A stretch of DNA of 64,000 bases, from assembly GCA_021521415.1 (NCBI GenBank), contig JAIQDT010009136.1, forward strand, positions 24,911 to 88,910, written 5' to 3'. A program made the position numbers and the translations under genes. Below, piece after piece: positions 46,001 to 56,710 of this stretch (positions within the stretch are counted from its first letter, which is position 1; each line of letters begins with the position of its first letter). Below the pieces are notes generated by a model, which saw only the letters and a program-made list of their open reading frames with translations, had not been told where the DNA came from and searched no databases. Source of the stretch: Bidens hawaiensis (lineage: Eukaryota > Streptophyta > Magnoliopsida > Asterales > Asteraceae).

Positions 46001-46374
46001 TCTCCTAGTACTAGTTTCAACACCATAATCCTGTCATTATGTCTTATCACCTCCACCACACTAGTGTGTATTTCCTTAGCCACTAGAAACCCCACTCCAT
46101 TCCTAGCTCCATCAGACCCCGAGTACCACAACTTATACCCATTACACTCAGCCCCTCTATGTCCTTTCCACTTAGTCTCCTGGAGGCATGCTATCTGGAC
46201 CCTACGTCTTTTAAGCACATCTACCAATTCTAACAACTTACCATTTAATGTTCCTACATTCCAAGAAGCCAAACGCAATATACGCTCCCTATCTTTACTC
46301 TTTCCTACACCCCTCGATTCAGGACATGGTCTCAGGTAATAGTCATGGTTCCTACGCTCTATGGTTGCAACTAA
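43068..46374 (-). mobile_element. RTE-clade LINE with intact frame
   Basis: A non-LTR element on the minus strand: endonuclease-RT ORF, a 3' UTR of about 350 bp and a terminal (TTGA)n tract at 43068-43090 in place of poly(A), the mark of RTE elements. The 3' UTR contains the widespread plant block around 43100-43200 (TAGGGTCTGGGGAGGGT on the plus strand). The 5' boundary is uncertain and may extend as far as 47390. No target duplication was identified. Confidence 0.88.
43426..46374 (-). CDS. RTE LINE endonuclease-reverse transcriptase
   Basis: An uninterrupted frame of 982 codons lies between a stop at 46375-46377 and the TAG stop at 43426. The first 240 residues are an apurinic-type endonuclease (LRLASWNVGTLNGK, LQETKWKG, VSAYAPHVG, GCDFNGHTG, QIDYLLMRR, TQHRLLV). 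The usual SDH motif is TQH here, as in many plant RTE copies. The RT follows: VVPIYKNKGD, NYRGIKLLSH, NQFGFMPGRS, MVFIDLEKAYDSVP, LHQGSALSPFLFA and the catalytic MFADDIVL. The C-terminal part holds MRMLRWMCGHTR and GRRGRGRPKLTW. No in-frame ATG precedes the endonuclease, so the start may be non-AUG, in an upstream exon, or lost. The lack of stops suggests a recent insertion. Confidence 0.92.
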   Translation of the reverse strand, partial: LVATIERRNHDYYLRPCPESRGVGKSKDRERILRLASWNVGTLNGKLLELVDVLKRRRVQIACLQETKWKGHRGAECNGYKLWYSGSDGARNGVGFLVAKEIHTSVVEVIRHNDRIMVLKLVLGEEVVAVVSAYAPHVGLGDQEKREFWDCLDAVVGGIPRGERICIGCDFNGHTGKANDGFQAVHGGFGFGDRNETGTDLLEFAVAHDLGIINSFFRKRDSHLITFSSGGRDTQIDYLLMRRGDRRWWKDCKVIPGEAVVTQHRLLVTDIAFRNKLTVREKKGTPRIRWGNLKDENLLLFKDKLILHTRARLNGDSTHIWEAMETKIIQVAKETLGVTTGKSSGHKESWWWNDAVQDKIRDKQGCFRELMRCTNEEERVELRDNYKTAKIEAKKAVAEAKKAAFKRMYESLETKEGEHAMFKIAKARERRRQDLGPVKFIKDIDGHVLFKEQDIKLRWQTYFHNLFNNGRAYQEEHDNTNFQRQQSNNCYCRRITREEVKDALRRMGRSKAVGPDNIPIEVWKCLGEEGVMWLTTLFNSILKSGKMPDQWRSSVVVPIYKNKGDAQCCGNYRGIKLLSHTMKLWERLIEVRLRRETQVTVNQFGFMPGRSTTEAIHLIRRLMEKYREKKRDLHMVFIDLEKAYDSVPRQVLWECLEGRRVPRKYIEIIMDMYTRSETSVRAPVGDTDFFPVEVGLHQGSALSPFLFAVVLDELSKSIQGTLPWCMMFADDIVLIAEKKQDLNMRLEEWRTTLETKGLKISRSKTEYLHCDFGEINDSEDAHITIEGQVVPQVTKFKYLGSFVQSDGELDSDVTHRVQVGWCRWKAATGILCDKSFPTNLKGKFYRVAVRPAMLYGTDCWAIKKAQVRKMEVAEMRMLRWMCGHTRLDRIRNVVLRERVGVANIADKIREWRLRWFGHVKRRQTTNPVRSVESITIEGRRGRGRPKLTWDERIRHDLIDLNLSEDMVEDRNSWRSRIKAKDS

Positions 46375-47390
46375 TCACACAAACACAAGCAATAGAACAC
46401 CAAATCAATAATAATAATAATAGTAGTAGTAACAAAAACTAATAATAATATATTAACTAGTATATTAACTAGTTTTATCAACTGGTATATTAACTCAAGC
46501 GTAATGAAGCACACAAGTGCACACACACAGATCAGTCAGAAGACTGATGCAATCACACACCAATTAAACTAAGCACTTAGATGGTGCAAAGGAAACCCTA
46601 GGATGCCTAGTGCAATAAAAACCTACAACAAATTCAGCAATACTGGTCCCCCCTAACCCAGCCAATTCATACCTAATGCAATACAAATAAGCAATAACAG
46701 AATGTAAAATAAAGAAAGGAACAATCTCACAATGATAATCTCCACAGATGACCCGTAACCTTTACTTAGGGTTATGAAGCCACTCTTCAACACAAAACCA
46801 ATCCCTGATTTGTATCTTCAGGTTATTTCATTAATTTTGCTCCTTGTATGCTTCTCTGCAACCGAATGTTTCGACCTGGTTCTTGTATCCAGAAACAGAG
46901 CAACCCCACCCACCCAATTAAAACTGTTCTTTCCGTTCTTATTGTTTTTGTCGGAGAACGAGTCCACCTAAACGACAACTCCCCAGTGGCTTGAGACAAG
47001 CTATACCCAGAATTTGTCCGCCGCCGTCGCTAAAATGTCTCCGCCGTGATTTGTCTTGCTGGAGATAGAGTTGAAAGGTCGTGGAGTTGATTTGCAAATC
47101 GGCGGAAACCGAGCTCCTGGTATCTTGAAGCTTGCTTGACCAGAAGACGACTAGCTTCCAGTCGGTCGTGCCTTCGTTTCTCAAACGGTGACGTGCTGGT
47201 GGTTTGTGAAGAGCCTGCGAGAAAGACAAGAGAATATGGGGGAAGATTTACCTGGTTGCCGGAGAACTGGTTGCCGGAGAATTTCCTGTCGGGAAGGGTG
47301 GTTTGCAGGTGGACGTTGGAATTGTTGTACGGAGAGAAAGAAAGAATTTCCTGTATGGTGGACGTTGGACTAACAAAATGGACTTAAGTT
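46375..47390 (-). other. Possible 5' leader of RTE LINE or divergent promoter region
   Basis: About 1 kb upstream of the LINE frame with a GC-rich, UTR-like part (46970-47300). A 13-bp direct repeat GGTGGACGTTGGA occurs at about 47308 and 47356. A minus-strand frame at 46939-47229 (96 codons) has no recognisable domain. I cannot tell whether this belongs to the LINE or to the J-domain gene. Confidence 0.35.
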
Positions 47391-47553
47391 ATTATATCTT
47401 GACCACCTTACAACATCTTTCTACCCTTGAAAAAAACAACATGGCGTTAGAATCCCAAACACCCCCTATGTTTGAAAATTTGGTGGTTATGACGACACGA
47501 CAGTTAAATTACAGAGCGCTAGAAACAACCAACCGTAACCGTAGAAGAAGAAG

Positions 47554-48752
47554 ATGCTTGGAGACGAAGCCAGAGTATTATTAGGCTTTCCTCCCAATTC
47601 ATCACCTTCATCATCACAGGTACAATCTTATTATTATTATTATTACACACACTAAACCCTAATTTCACTACCATATTCAGCTGAAAGCAGCTTACAAGCA
47701 AAAGGCATGGGAAACTCATCCGGATCGGGTCCCCGTTTCCCAAAAACCCATCGCTGAATCCAATTTCAAACTAGTACTTTTAATTTATTCATTCACTGCT
47801 TTCAATTTATTATTATATTTATGTTAATGTTAATGTTAATGTTATCATTTTGTACAGATTTCTGAAGCTTACGCATGCTTACAGTCCGGTAGGTTTACAT
47901 CGATCATATTAAATTAAATTATTAATATGTTGATATGGAATTGTGGTCAAACATCAAGCAATTAGGAACTATAAGAGAAGTTATGGTCAAACTGATTATA
48001 ATTAGTGGACTCATATCTTATGATTAGGGTGGAATAAGTTGTTTTAAGTGCACGGTTTAGTTTCGTTCGGTTATTAGGCTAAACTGAAACCGAAGTCATT
48101 GTTAATTTATTTTATTAACCAATCCGTTTCCGGTTAATTTGTTCGGTTTATTCGGTTAATCAGTTAGGTTTATTCGGTTATTCAGTTAGGTTTATTCGGT
48201 TAGTTTGTCAGTTTTCGATTCGGTTAATAGCCAAAACCAAACTTGGGGTATTAATATATTACCCAAAAATTAATTTTCTTTATATTTATCATGTCCAAGT
48301 ACTCCCAGAGTACTCCCTCCAAGTGGGTCGGCCGCCTAGGGACCGCCTAGCAACTTTTGCAACATTGGTTTTTGGTTCGGTTTTGGTTATTGGTTTCTGA
48401 TATTGCTCATTCCATAAATAATATTGATTATACGCGACAACAGGCAAATATTCAACAAGAGGTACATATTCAAGAGTGGTGAGAACCGGGGTCCCAAGGA
48501 GTCAAGGAGGAACTAAGAGCAAAGCATTGATTCGAATTCCATTCCTCTTCATTGTTTTAGGAACGGTTGCACTCGGCGGATCTAGTGCCACTAGGTGAAT
48601 AGAATGATTCATTATCTATGCTAGTGTTTGATCCAATACTTGGCTTGCTAGAAGCAAATACTAATATTAATAATGATATGATAATATGTTTAATCAGGGC
48701 TTACAGGAAGCAGAGAGAGGCATGCCCGTCACATAATCCTTTTCTTCCTTGA
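47554..48752 (+). CDS. J-domain membrane protein, 131 residues, five exons
   Basis: A small plant DnaJ-superfamily protein. Exons are 47554-47619, 47681-47773, 47858-47888, 48444-48594 and 48698-48752. All are GT-AG with phases that fit, total 396 nt. It starts MLGDEARVLLGFPP. The J-domain spans residues about 3-63, with helix II LKAAYKQKAWE, the HPD triad at 35-37 and helix III-like ESNFKLISEAYACLQS. Residues about 93-112 (IRIPFLFIVLGTVALGG) are one membrane helix, and the tail ends SHNPFLP. HPD shows it can stimulate an Hsp70 ATPase. The C-terminal anchor suggests an organelle or ER membrane site. It has no Gly/Phe or zinc region, so it is a type III J-protein. No lesions. Confidence 0.93.
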
Positions 48753-49990
48753 GGTTACAAACATTTGCGCGCTATTGATCATGTAAGTCACATTCATTTT
48801 GTTGTATGTTCTTTGTTGCCATGGCTGCAACAGGCTGGTGCCCCTGTCTAGATTGGGTTCAGTGATCATCAGTGATTATTGGTGATATATGTGTTGGATC
48901 ATATTCTGTTTATACTTTACAGTTGTAAATTTATCCCAACCCTACAGTGACAACTTTGTTGAATGGATAACACGAATGCTTATTATGGTAGAAAAGGTTA
49001 AAATCGACTGGTTAATATGCCAGGCGGTTAGTTAATCTTCCTATCCATTCATCACTAAATTGAACTTCAATGTGGGATTTGTCCGCTCATTAAGATCAAA
49101 TGAAGTTCAACTTTTAGACATTATTTTATGTAAGCTATATTAGACTATGTGTTATGGTCACGTGAAAGGTGGTTCAAAAGTGCAGTTGAAGGGTCGGTCA
49201 ACTAAAGCATGACTTTTAGGCCCCATTTTTTTAATATTAGTTTGGGCATGTTGGCGTCTCGAGTTGTCTTGTGAAGGGTGTGATCTATGTTATCTGGTTT
49301 CCATTGAGTGTTAGTTAGGGGCTTAGGGCTGAATGCAGAAATCAAATGGCCGGTTGGAGAATAGAGAATCGAAACGTCGATTGGAGAATCAAGTCTTGCA
49401 AAGAATCAGAAATCATGCCTACTTTTAAATGAAAATCGTTTCTGAACCTATATACCGTAAACGTTTCAACAAAACGAAAGCAGATTGTTTCTAAAAGCCC
49501 CCAAAGGTCAGCCGGTAGTGATTAAATAGTTTCAGAGTTTCAAACATATATCGTTTCTCAAGCATTTGCTTATTTGAGATCAAGAATTACGAAACTAGAG
49601 AAGAAAATTGTTCAATTGAGGAAGATATAAACCGAATGCTTTAGTCGGAAATTTAAAGTCTTATAAACAAGCAGAATAAAGGAAGATTTAAGCTAATTAA
49701 GTTTGGATAAAGGCTCCAAATTTTTATTTTGCTTTATGCCTCCAAAACAGCCGAGACGACAATATATTATCCGACTTTATTTGCATTTAGGTTCGCTACA
49801 AGATGTTTGTATCCCTTTGATATACATACTGGGCTGGCTTCCTCTTGTTTCAAGCTTGCCATAAGTATTGTTGAGATATTTTAACGGGATCCAAACTAAA
49901 TTGAGATGGAGTCGTGTGAAAATGTTCACAACTATCTTATAATCATAACCCTTCTCTCTCTCCCTCTCTCACAAAACGCCTCATCTTCAA
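48753..49990. other. Intergenic, nothing recognised
   Basis: It includes the J-gene 3' UTR region and then about 1.1 kb of unique-looking AT-rich DNA. A CTCTCTCC run lies near 49955. Confidence 0.5.
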
Positions 49991-50515
49991 AGTTATGTAT
50001 ATAACTTCGACACCCAAAATGCCAGCAAATATTAGGAGGGGGGGGGGGGGGGCAGTGTGGTGGCATTTTGGCCCCAAAACGCCTACCAAAACTCTCCCAC
50101 TATGCATAGTCTTATATCACTTCGTCTCGTCTGTTGTTCAAATATTTACTATGTATTGCATTAAATATTCCAACCTTATTGTCTTTCCATTTCCAAAATA
50201 TTGAGCCTATTTGATTAGGCCCCATACCAAATAAACGTTAGTAGATAATAAGACCATGCGTATTCAAAACTAGGTATACCCCGGACATTTTACGCCATGT
50301 GACGCAAAGTCAGCTTTTGAGCATTTTGGGTGTAGTGGGAAAAACGACTCCAAAATGCCTATCTCACAAAACCCTCAAAATCCATGTCTTCTTATCGTTT
50401 TGTTGGAAACGCTTTCTTCAAAACGCCAAACCCAAAACGAAGGGGGGAGGGGGTGTGGCCCGGTGATTTGGCCTCAAAAATCTTCAAAACGCCATCGACT
50501 ATGGATGGTTTAAAA
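49991..50515. repeat. MITE-like blocks with TTTGGC/GCCAAA-type repeats
   Basis: Two related blocks (49995-50115 and about 50250-50513) share CCCCAAAACGCC, CTCAAAACGCC and a CTATGCATAG or CTATGGATGG end. A further relative is at about 54000-54100. They look like one MITE family. A G run of about 14 bases lies at 50038-50052. Confidence 0.4.
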
Positions 50516-50665
50516 AAAATAAAATAAAGGTTAATAGACCAACATCTCTACTATGTAAACAATAATGAAAATTGCAACAAAAAACAAACATTACGCAAAA
50601 ATAATATAGCAATGATGAATAAAACATAAAAAACTAACAAAAACAAAAATTGTTATCAATCTTTG

Positions 50666-51088
50666 CAGTGGCGAAGCTTGCGATAAGACACCGGGGGGGC
50701 GGATGCAAAATGTATACAAAATTTCACAAACGAAGGTGGCCGGGCTCAAATTTTCGGCCAAAAAGGGCTAAATTACATTACGTATAAAAATTTTCGGCCG
50801 AAAACGGCTAAATTTTACATTACATATAAGACATTTTGGCCGAAAACGGCTAAATTTTACACCACGTATAAGAAATTTCTGCCAAAAATGTCTAAATTTT
50901 ACACTACGTATACGAAATTTTGGTCGAAAAGGCTAAATTTTACACTACGGATAAAAATTTGGGCCGAAAATGGCTAAATTTACACTACGTATAAAAAATT
51001 CCGGACGAAAACGGGTAAATTTACACTACTGCGTAAAAACACAGGGGGGACCGGGGCCAACCCGGGCTCTGAGTAATCTTCGCCACTG
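50666..51088. mobile_element. hAT MITE with internal minisatellite
   Basis: Perfect 11-bp terminal inverted repeats CAGTGGCGAAG/CTTCGCCACTG and a perfect 8-bp target duplication AATCTTTG (50658-50665 and 51089-51096) define a 423-bp hAT-type element. The interior is about seven diverged tandem units of about 42 bp (TTTCGGCCGAAAACGGCTAA core with a TACACTACGTATAA tail). No coding capacity. Confidence 0.93.
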
Positions 51089-51352
51089 AATCTTTGGGAC
51101 CCTGGACACGTCGACCCAAATGCATGGAAGTGCAGCTTCTTTCTATGTTTCTACTGGTTGTTATTATTGCGTATGGTCAAATCGGGACAGTCATTGCTTG
51201 TTTCCTATTATGTTTTCTTTTTGTGGTAAACTGGTAACCGTTTGTTTAGGGAACGGTTTCGTGTTCGGGTAACTCGGGTGTGGGTGGAGTTTGGTTGGCT
51301 TCTTTTTGTGGAGCTTGCACTTATTTTATCAAATGGTTTTCATTTAGGCTTA

Positions 51353-51555
51353 GGGGCTATTTGGTTCATTCAGATCTGAATAAGTCAGATTTGAATGAGT
51401 CTCTGTCCCATTCAGCAATAACAATAAGTCTGAATGATTCAGACCTAATTTTAACCATTCAGATGTTTTTCTGTTTGAAACCAAACATTTTGAAGTCTGA
51501 ATGAATCAGATGTTTACATCTAAATGGTTCTATTCAGATGTAAACAAATAGCCCC
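51353..51555. mobile_element. Short TIR MITE
   Basis: 203 bp bounded by GGGGCTATTTG and CAAATAGCCCC, with internal CATTCAGA/TCTGAATG repeats in both orientations. The ends look hAT-like. The target duplication is ambiguous. Confidence 0.7.
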
Positions 51556-51885
51556 TTAGGTTCATTTAAACCTGACCCAATTCGTGCTTTGAAAGCAGAT
51601 CTACTCTTGTTATATTTATAAAATTCACCTATATTTGTGTTAATGATGATGGTGATGATAATAACTTTTTGTTATACCTCTATCTCTGTATGAATGGCAT
51701 GTTCAACCTTATGGCCACCCGTAGTGGGTGTGGTCTTGGGGCGATTTTGTGCGAAGTCCGGCGAGAACAACCCCCCCCCCCCCCACCCGGCGAATTGTGA
51801 GGCGATAAAGGGGGAGGCATCTATTTATCGCCTCTTCCCGTTTTGATTTTATTATTATTACAATGGATTGTGTGTGGTATATATA
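51556..51885. other. Intergenic with C-run
   Basis: No gene. A run of about 14 C at 51771-51784 sits in a GC-rich block that may be a MITE fragment. Confidence 0.4.
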
Positions 51886-53904
51886 TATAGGGTTGGCTTC
51901 CTTTAAGAACTCTAATTTGATTAAGATTTCTAAAAACCAATATCAACCACTCACTTTTATTTAGGCTTTAAATTTTAATAATAAAATATAAGGGTATAAT
52001 TGTAACTTACCAATAGTTTTATCTCTCTTGTTAATTAACTATAATTATTTTATCTCCTATTTTCTCTCTTGTTTTTCTAATTCTTACGGATCCTATTTAC
52101 AACAATCTCATACTAATAATTTAATTCTTCACCTTATCTTCATACTATATTTATTTCACTTTCTATCATATATTTACGTACAAATAAAAATACTCATGCA
52201 CACCAATATTTTTAAAATTTACGTCTCTTTACATAAATATAGGGCTTCATATTAATCATTTTTTTTTACATAAACGTAAATCTTCAAATTAATCATATGT
52301 TTTTTAAAAGTGATCATCAACATAATGTGTAGATCTTCACATTTCTGTAAGTAAAAACATATTTGTGTGTATTTACATAAATGTAAGTGTACTATTTACG
52401 TAATGTAAGTGTACTATTTACGTATATGTAAATATTCATACACATCATCCATTTTTCAAACTAATAGTTCGTTTACATATATTTACATAAATGTAAGTGT
52501 ACTGTTTACGTATATGTAAATATCCATACACATAATCCATTTTTCAAACTAATAGTTCGTTTACATATACGTAAATCTTCAACGATGGTTTATTTACACA
52601 TATTTTGTTGCTTTACATATACGTAACTATACTATCTACATATATATAAATCTTCAAATCGTTGGTTCGACGAAGGTGTGTTGTGAATTACTCAATTTTT
52701 CAATGGTACGTAAAACTGTTGGTTAATAATGAAGGAGGTGAGATTTTTTTATTTTTTGTCATTTTTCAATATGAAACAAATACAAATTTCCTAAAGCATG
52801 TGTATTTAATTGCAGAAAATTAAAAATTGCATAAATTGAAATTGTGACGTCCAAGTGTCCAAGCATAATTACACTAACATGCGTTTTGAGTAACCAATTC
52901 ATATGAAATAATATGGAAAAAAAGTCAAAAAAATGCTAATAAGTAATCTGCGTTCTGACTTTTCATAATAACTGCTATTTTCTAATAAATATATTAACAT
53001 CATCATTGAACACAAACCTATAATGGAGAATTGTCATCTACCTTATGAAGGAAAATATTTATTACTAATACAGCGTACATTAATTAAAAGTTCAATACTT
53101 TGTTGTTCATCTCGATGATTTAATTAGGGAGAGAAAAAAACTCTAATTAGATGAGAGAGATGCATGAGAGATTATAGGAAAAGTTAACAAAGAAAATAAT
53201 TTTCATCTCCATAATGCCCTTTTCTTATTTAGCAATAATCCATAGTCTTTTAATTAATTACCCGAATGCCATTATTAATTGGAAAATTGGATTTTAATAA
53301 TCTCAACTTAATGCAGTTGGCTGATAATAATCCCAACTTTGAAAGTAGCTGTCACTGGTCCCAACTTTCACACTATTTATTTTCATTGGACCTCCGTTAA
53401 AAAAAACTTAATGACGTTATGTTTTTTTTCCAAATTTCAAACTGATATTTTAGGGCTTTTGATCGGAATGATAATACGAGTCGATTGATGTAAAACTTAC
53501 TTCCAAACGGTGGTCCAAACGACTAAAGGAAGCTTCAATTTCGGTGTTTAAACTTTTAATTAACAAAAATCAAGCTGTTTGAAGCGTCGTTTCGAGTTAA
53601 GTTTTACATCAATCGACTCGTATTCTCATTCCGATCAAAAGCCCTAAAATATCAGTTTGAAATTTGGAAAAAAACATAACGTCGTTAAGTTTTTTTTAAC
53701 GGGGGTCCAATGAAAATAAATAGTGTGAAAGTTGGGACCAGTGACAGCTACTTTCAAAGTTGCGATTATTATCAGGCAACTGCATTAAGTTGGGATTATT
53801 AAAATCCAATTTTTCATATTAATTAGAACCATTGATCAATTGATCTAGGGTCTAGATTAGTTCTTAGAGTTCTTTATGAAATTATAGGTTCTTAATTGAT
53901 ACTC

Positions 53905-53908
<4 letters not shown>
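51886..53908. mobile_element. AT-rich TIR element, possibly Mutator-like, with nested foldback
   Basis: The left end TATATAGGGTTGG...AAGAACTC and right end (read inverted) TATATAGGGTGAG...AAGAACC are related and flank about 2 kb without coding capacity. Direct repeats of about 92 bp with TTTACGTATATGTAAATAT are found at 52405-52570. The family assignment is tentative. Confidence 0.4.
53282..53815. mobile_element. Foldback element with about 215-bp arms
   Basis: The left arm (about 53282-53500) is a near-complete inverted copy of the right arm (about 53600-53815). Both contain TCCAAATTTCAAACTGATAT and its complement, and AGTCGATTGATGTAAAAC and its complement. The loop is about 100 bp. The RNA would form a long hairpin. 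Confidence 0.85.

Positions 53909-53989
<81 letters not shown>
53909..53989. repeat. (TA)n microsatellite
   Basis: About 40 uninterrupted TA units. Confidence 0.98.
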
Positions 53990-53992
<3 letters not shown>

Positions 53993-54249
53993 GCTACAAC
54001 ATCATTACACCCAAAAAACAAAAACACACTCTTTGCTGACTGGGCGTCACATTGCGCAAAGCGCCCCATTTTGTAGCCCTCCACTACACATAGCCTAATA
54101 GATAGGCAAAATACCGTAAATTGGTAGTAATGTTTACTTTTGAGTTGCGACTTTCACAAATAAGGATACTAAGTGGCTATTTGGCAATCTTGTGCTGAAT
54201 TAGTAAAATATCTGACTAATTGAGAGGTAGTATCTGAAACATTCAGCAT

Positions 54250-54640
54250 ATAAGAGGCTTCATGAATCATTAAGAGTTATCTTTTTAATGAACCAAACAT
54301 AATTTAAATCTTCAATGACATTTTATATAAATTTGTGTATAAATACTACATAAAATATGTCAGTAAATTTATTTATTTTTGAACGACAAACGATTAAAGC
54401 CCGACTATCAAGGGTAACCCAATGGCAAAAGGTGACCCGATACGCTCGTGGCCACTCATGAACCTTAAGAGTTATCTTTTTAATGAACCAAACACAATTT
54501 AAATCTTCAATGATGTTTTATCTGAATTTGTGTATACACAAAACATGTGATAATTTTTTTTTTTGAACGATCGACGATTAAAGCCTGACTATCAAGGATA
54601 ACCCAATGGCAAAAGGCGATCCGATACGCTCGCGTATGCA
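54250..54640. repeat. Direct duplication of about 190 bp
   Basis: Two copies (about 54260-54450 and 54461-54635) share GAGTTATCTTTTTAATGAACC, then ACGATTAAAGCC and TAACCCAATGGCAAAAGG. They are moderately diverged. Confidence 0.8.
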
Positions 54641-54654
54641 TAAAGCACTTACCA

Positions 54655-54975
54655 CCTGTTTCGGGGAAAATCCACAACCCAAAGGTCCAATACAGTAAAA
54701 CCTGGTTGAGATCAGATTCAAACTTGAAACCTTGTTCTTTACATCCCAAATCTTCACTTTCGATCACTTGTTCCAGGGAAAATCCGTTGCCCGAAAGCCC
54801 ACTGCTGTAAACCCGCTTGAGATCAGATTCGAACTTGAGACATTGTTGTCTCCAGCCCAAATCTACACAACTCATCACCTGCTACATGAAAAACCCGCCG
54901 CCCAAAGACACTGCAGTAAAACCCGATTAAGATTCAATTCAAACTTAAAACCTTGTAGTCTTCAACTCAAATCAT
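54655..54975. repeat. Tandem repeat, about 107 bp x 3
   Basis: Three units start near 54656, 54764 and 54876. Each has a GGGAAAATCC or AAAAACCC block, AGTAAAACCxG and TTCAAACTTGAAACCTTGT. Overlapping ORFs on both strands simply follow the repeat and are not believed. Confidence 0.82.
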
Positions 54976-56244
54976 CACTAATCTTATATCAGTTGTGCTA
55001 AGACTCATTTTCTATTACTAAATTAAAATGGACACTAAATTGCATGAGTCGGTAAATAAAAGCCTTAAAACAGTTATGCTTATATGTTTGGCTTGATATA
55101 GTCATATTTGAAGTGCCAAATCTCTATCACTTCCTTTATATTTTTTTTCCAAAAATCAATGGGATTGAGCGGAACAAAACGATATTAGCGAATTAGTTGC
55201 CTTTTGTTTTCTTTTTTATTCTGTCTTTGCCAATCATTTCTACCTTTTTTTTTCTCTTGCACATGTATAGTCCACTGAGGTGGCTTTTTTTTTCCTTTAA
55301 CCTTCTTGGATAGCGAATGCTTTAAGGGCGTTACGGATTAGTCGTTAAAAGAAAAACTAATACAGAGAAAACTTCACTTAAACGAGAAAATTGAAAAATG
55401 CCTCATAAACCAACTACATAATTTAGTTAAAAAAAACTAACACAGAGAAAACTCCACTTAAACGAGAAAATTGAAAAAAATACCTCATACACCAACTACA
55501 TAATTTATTTATTTTTATTATTTATAGGGGTAGAGTGAGAAGTGTCACTTTTTTTTCCTACTTTTATGAAGTTCGCTTTTATAAACATTATTAATAACAT
55601 TTTAAACATGTTACTATTTTTTGAAAAAATTAAAACATCTTTTATTTTTAATTTGAGTATATTATTTGAGTATATTATTGTTTTTGAAAAAAAAAAAAAA
55701 CTTATGTGTATTGTAAATGATTATTACATAGATGTGATTGTTATGATTAACTATGTAATCACATATTACGAATATGTAATCATACCGATTACTAGTCTAC
55801 ATATATGTAATTTGGGATTACATATAATTGGTTTGTTACGTAGTGAGAGTTAGATCGGTATTAATTCGATTCATTACAGTTCTGGCATTCGATAATCAGT
55901 ATAACAACTAAAAGAAGAACCCACGAAATATGAAATTTGTACTTTTTGATATTTTGACATACAAACTCCAAATAAAAATTAATCTTCAATTTTTAATTAA
56001 AACTTTATTATATTTGTTAAAATATCTAAAAGAAATTACAATATGGTCCGTATGGTTCTATATAAAAAGGTAATTAGAAAATACGATAAAATTTGATTAT
56101 TCTTATATATTTTTGTGAACAATGGATGTATTATATAATGCATCGACTAGCAAGAAACTAGCCGGGCACAAACAAGAAAGGAAAATTACATAAATAATAG
56201 AGGGTTCTTCAAGCACTCTAACAATTAATTTTACACTTACTCTT
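54976..56244. other. Intergenic, nothing recognised
   Basis: AT-rich. A duplicated AAACTCCACTTAAACGAGAAA phrase occurs near 55360 and 55445. No gene. Confidence 0.5.
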
Positions 56245-56710
56245 TCTACTCGAATACCAAAGGAAGGAGAAGTAAGTAACATCATCAAACAAAACCACAT
56301 ACTTCACACGTATTTTCAAAAAAAAACGGTATCATTTCGAAGCTTCCAAATTGCCCACCAGACTACATATATAATCGCATCCACAATTTCTTTCTAGAGC
56401 ACGCTTAAAGATGAGTTCTCAACCCACTCCATGAGATCAGTTGGGAATCTTAAAGCTAGCAACTTCACATCAAGCCACATTTCAACCAAATCCTAAATCT
56501 TCTTAACCAAGACGCACTCTCCAAAAACATGAATAACGTAATCTAACCCATCGCTACCCAAGGGGCAAATAGTAGAAGGGACATCTATCCCCTTAGTAAC
56601 CAAATTTCTCCTAGTTGGCAAATGATTTCCCATAACCCTCCATCCGTAAATATTTATTTTCCGAGGCAAACAAAGGAACCAATTTGTTTTCCTCGAGATA
56701 TCATGCAATA
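56245..56710 (-). pseudogene. LINE fragment, zf-RVT region
   Basis: The minus-strand C-terminal piece of an L1-type RT protein reads LPRKINIYGWRVMGNHLPTR, then CPLGSDGLDYVIHVFGEC. After a stop it continues VVWWAIWKLRNDTVF and WYSSRKSKCKI. The zinc-binding pattern is eroded and the frame broken. No poly(A) or target duplication was found. Confidence 0.78.

Noticed and set aside
43478..46339. Plus-strand frames opposite the RTE LINE
   Set aside because: Shadow frames of the intact minus-strand endonuclease-RT.
54507..55001. Overlapping frames on both strands
   Set aside because: They follow the 107-bp tandem repeat and no protein family is seen.
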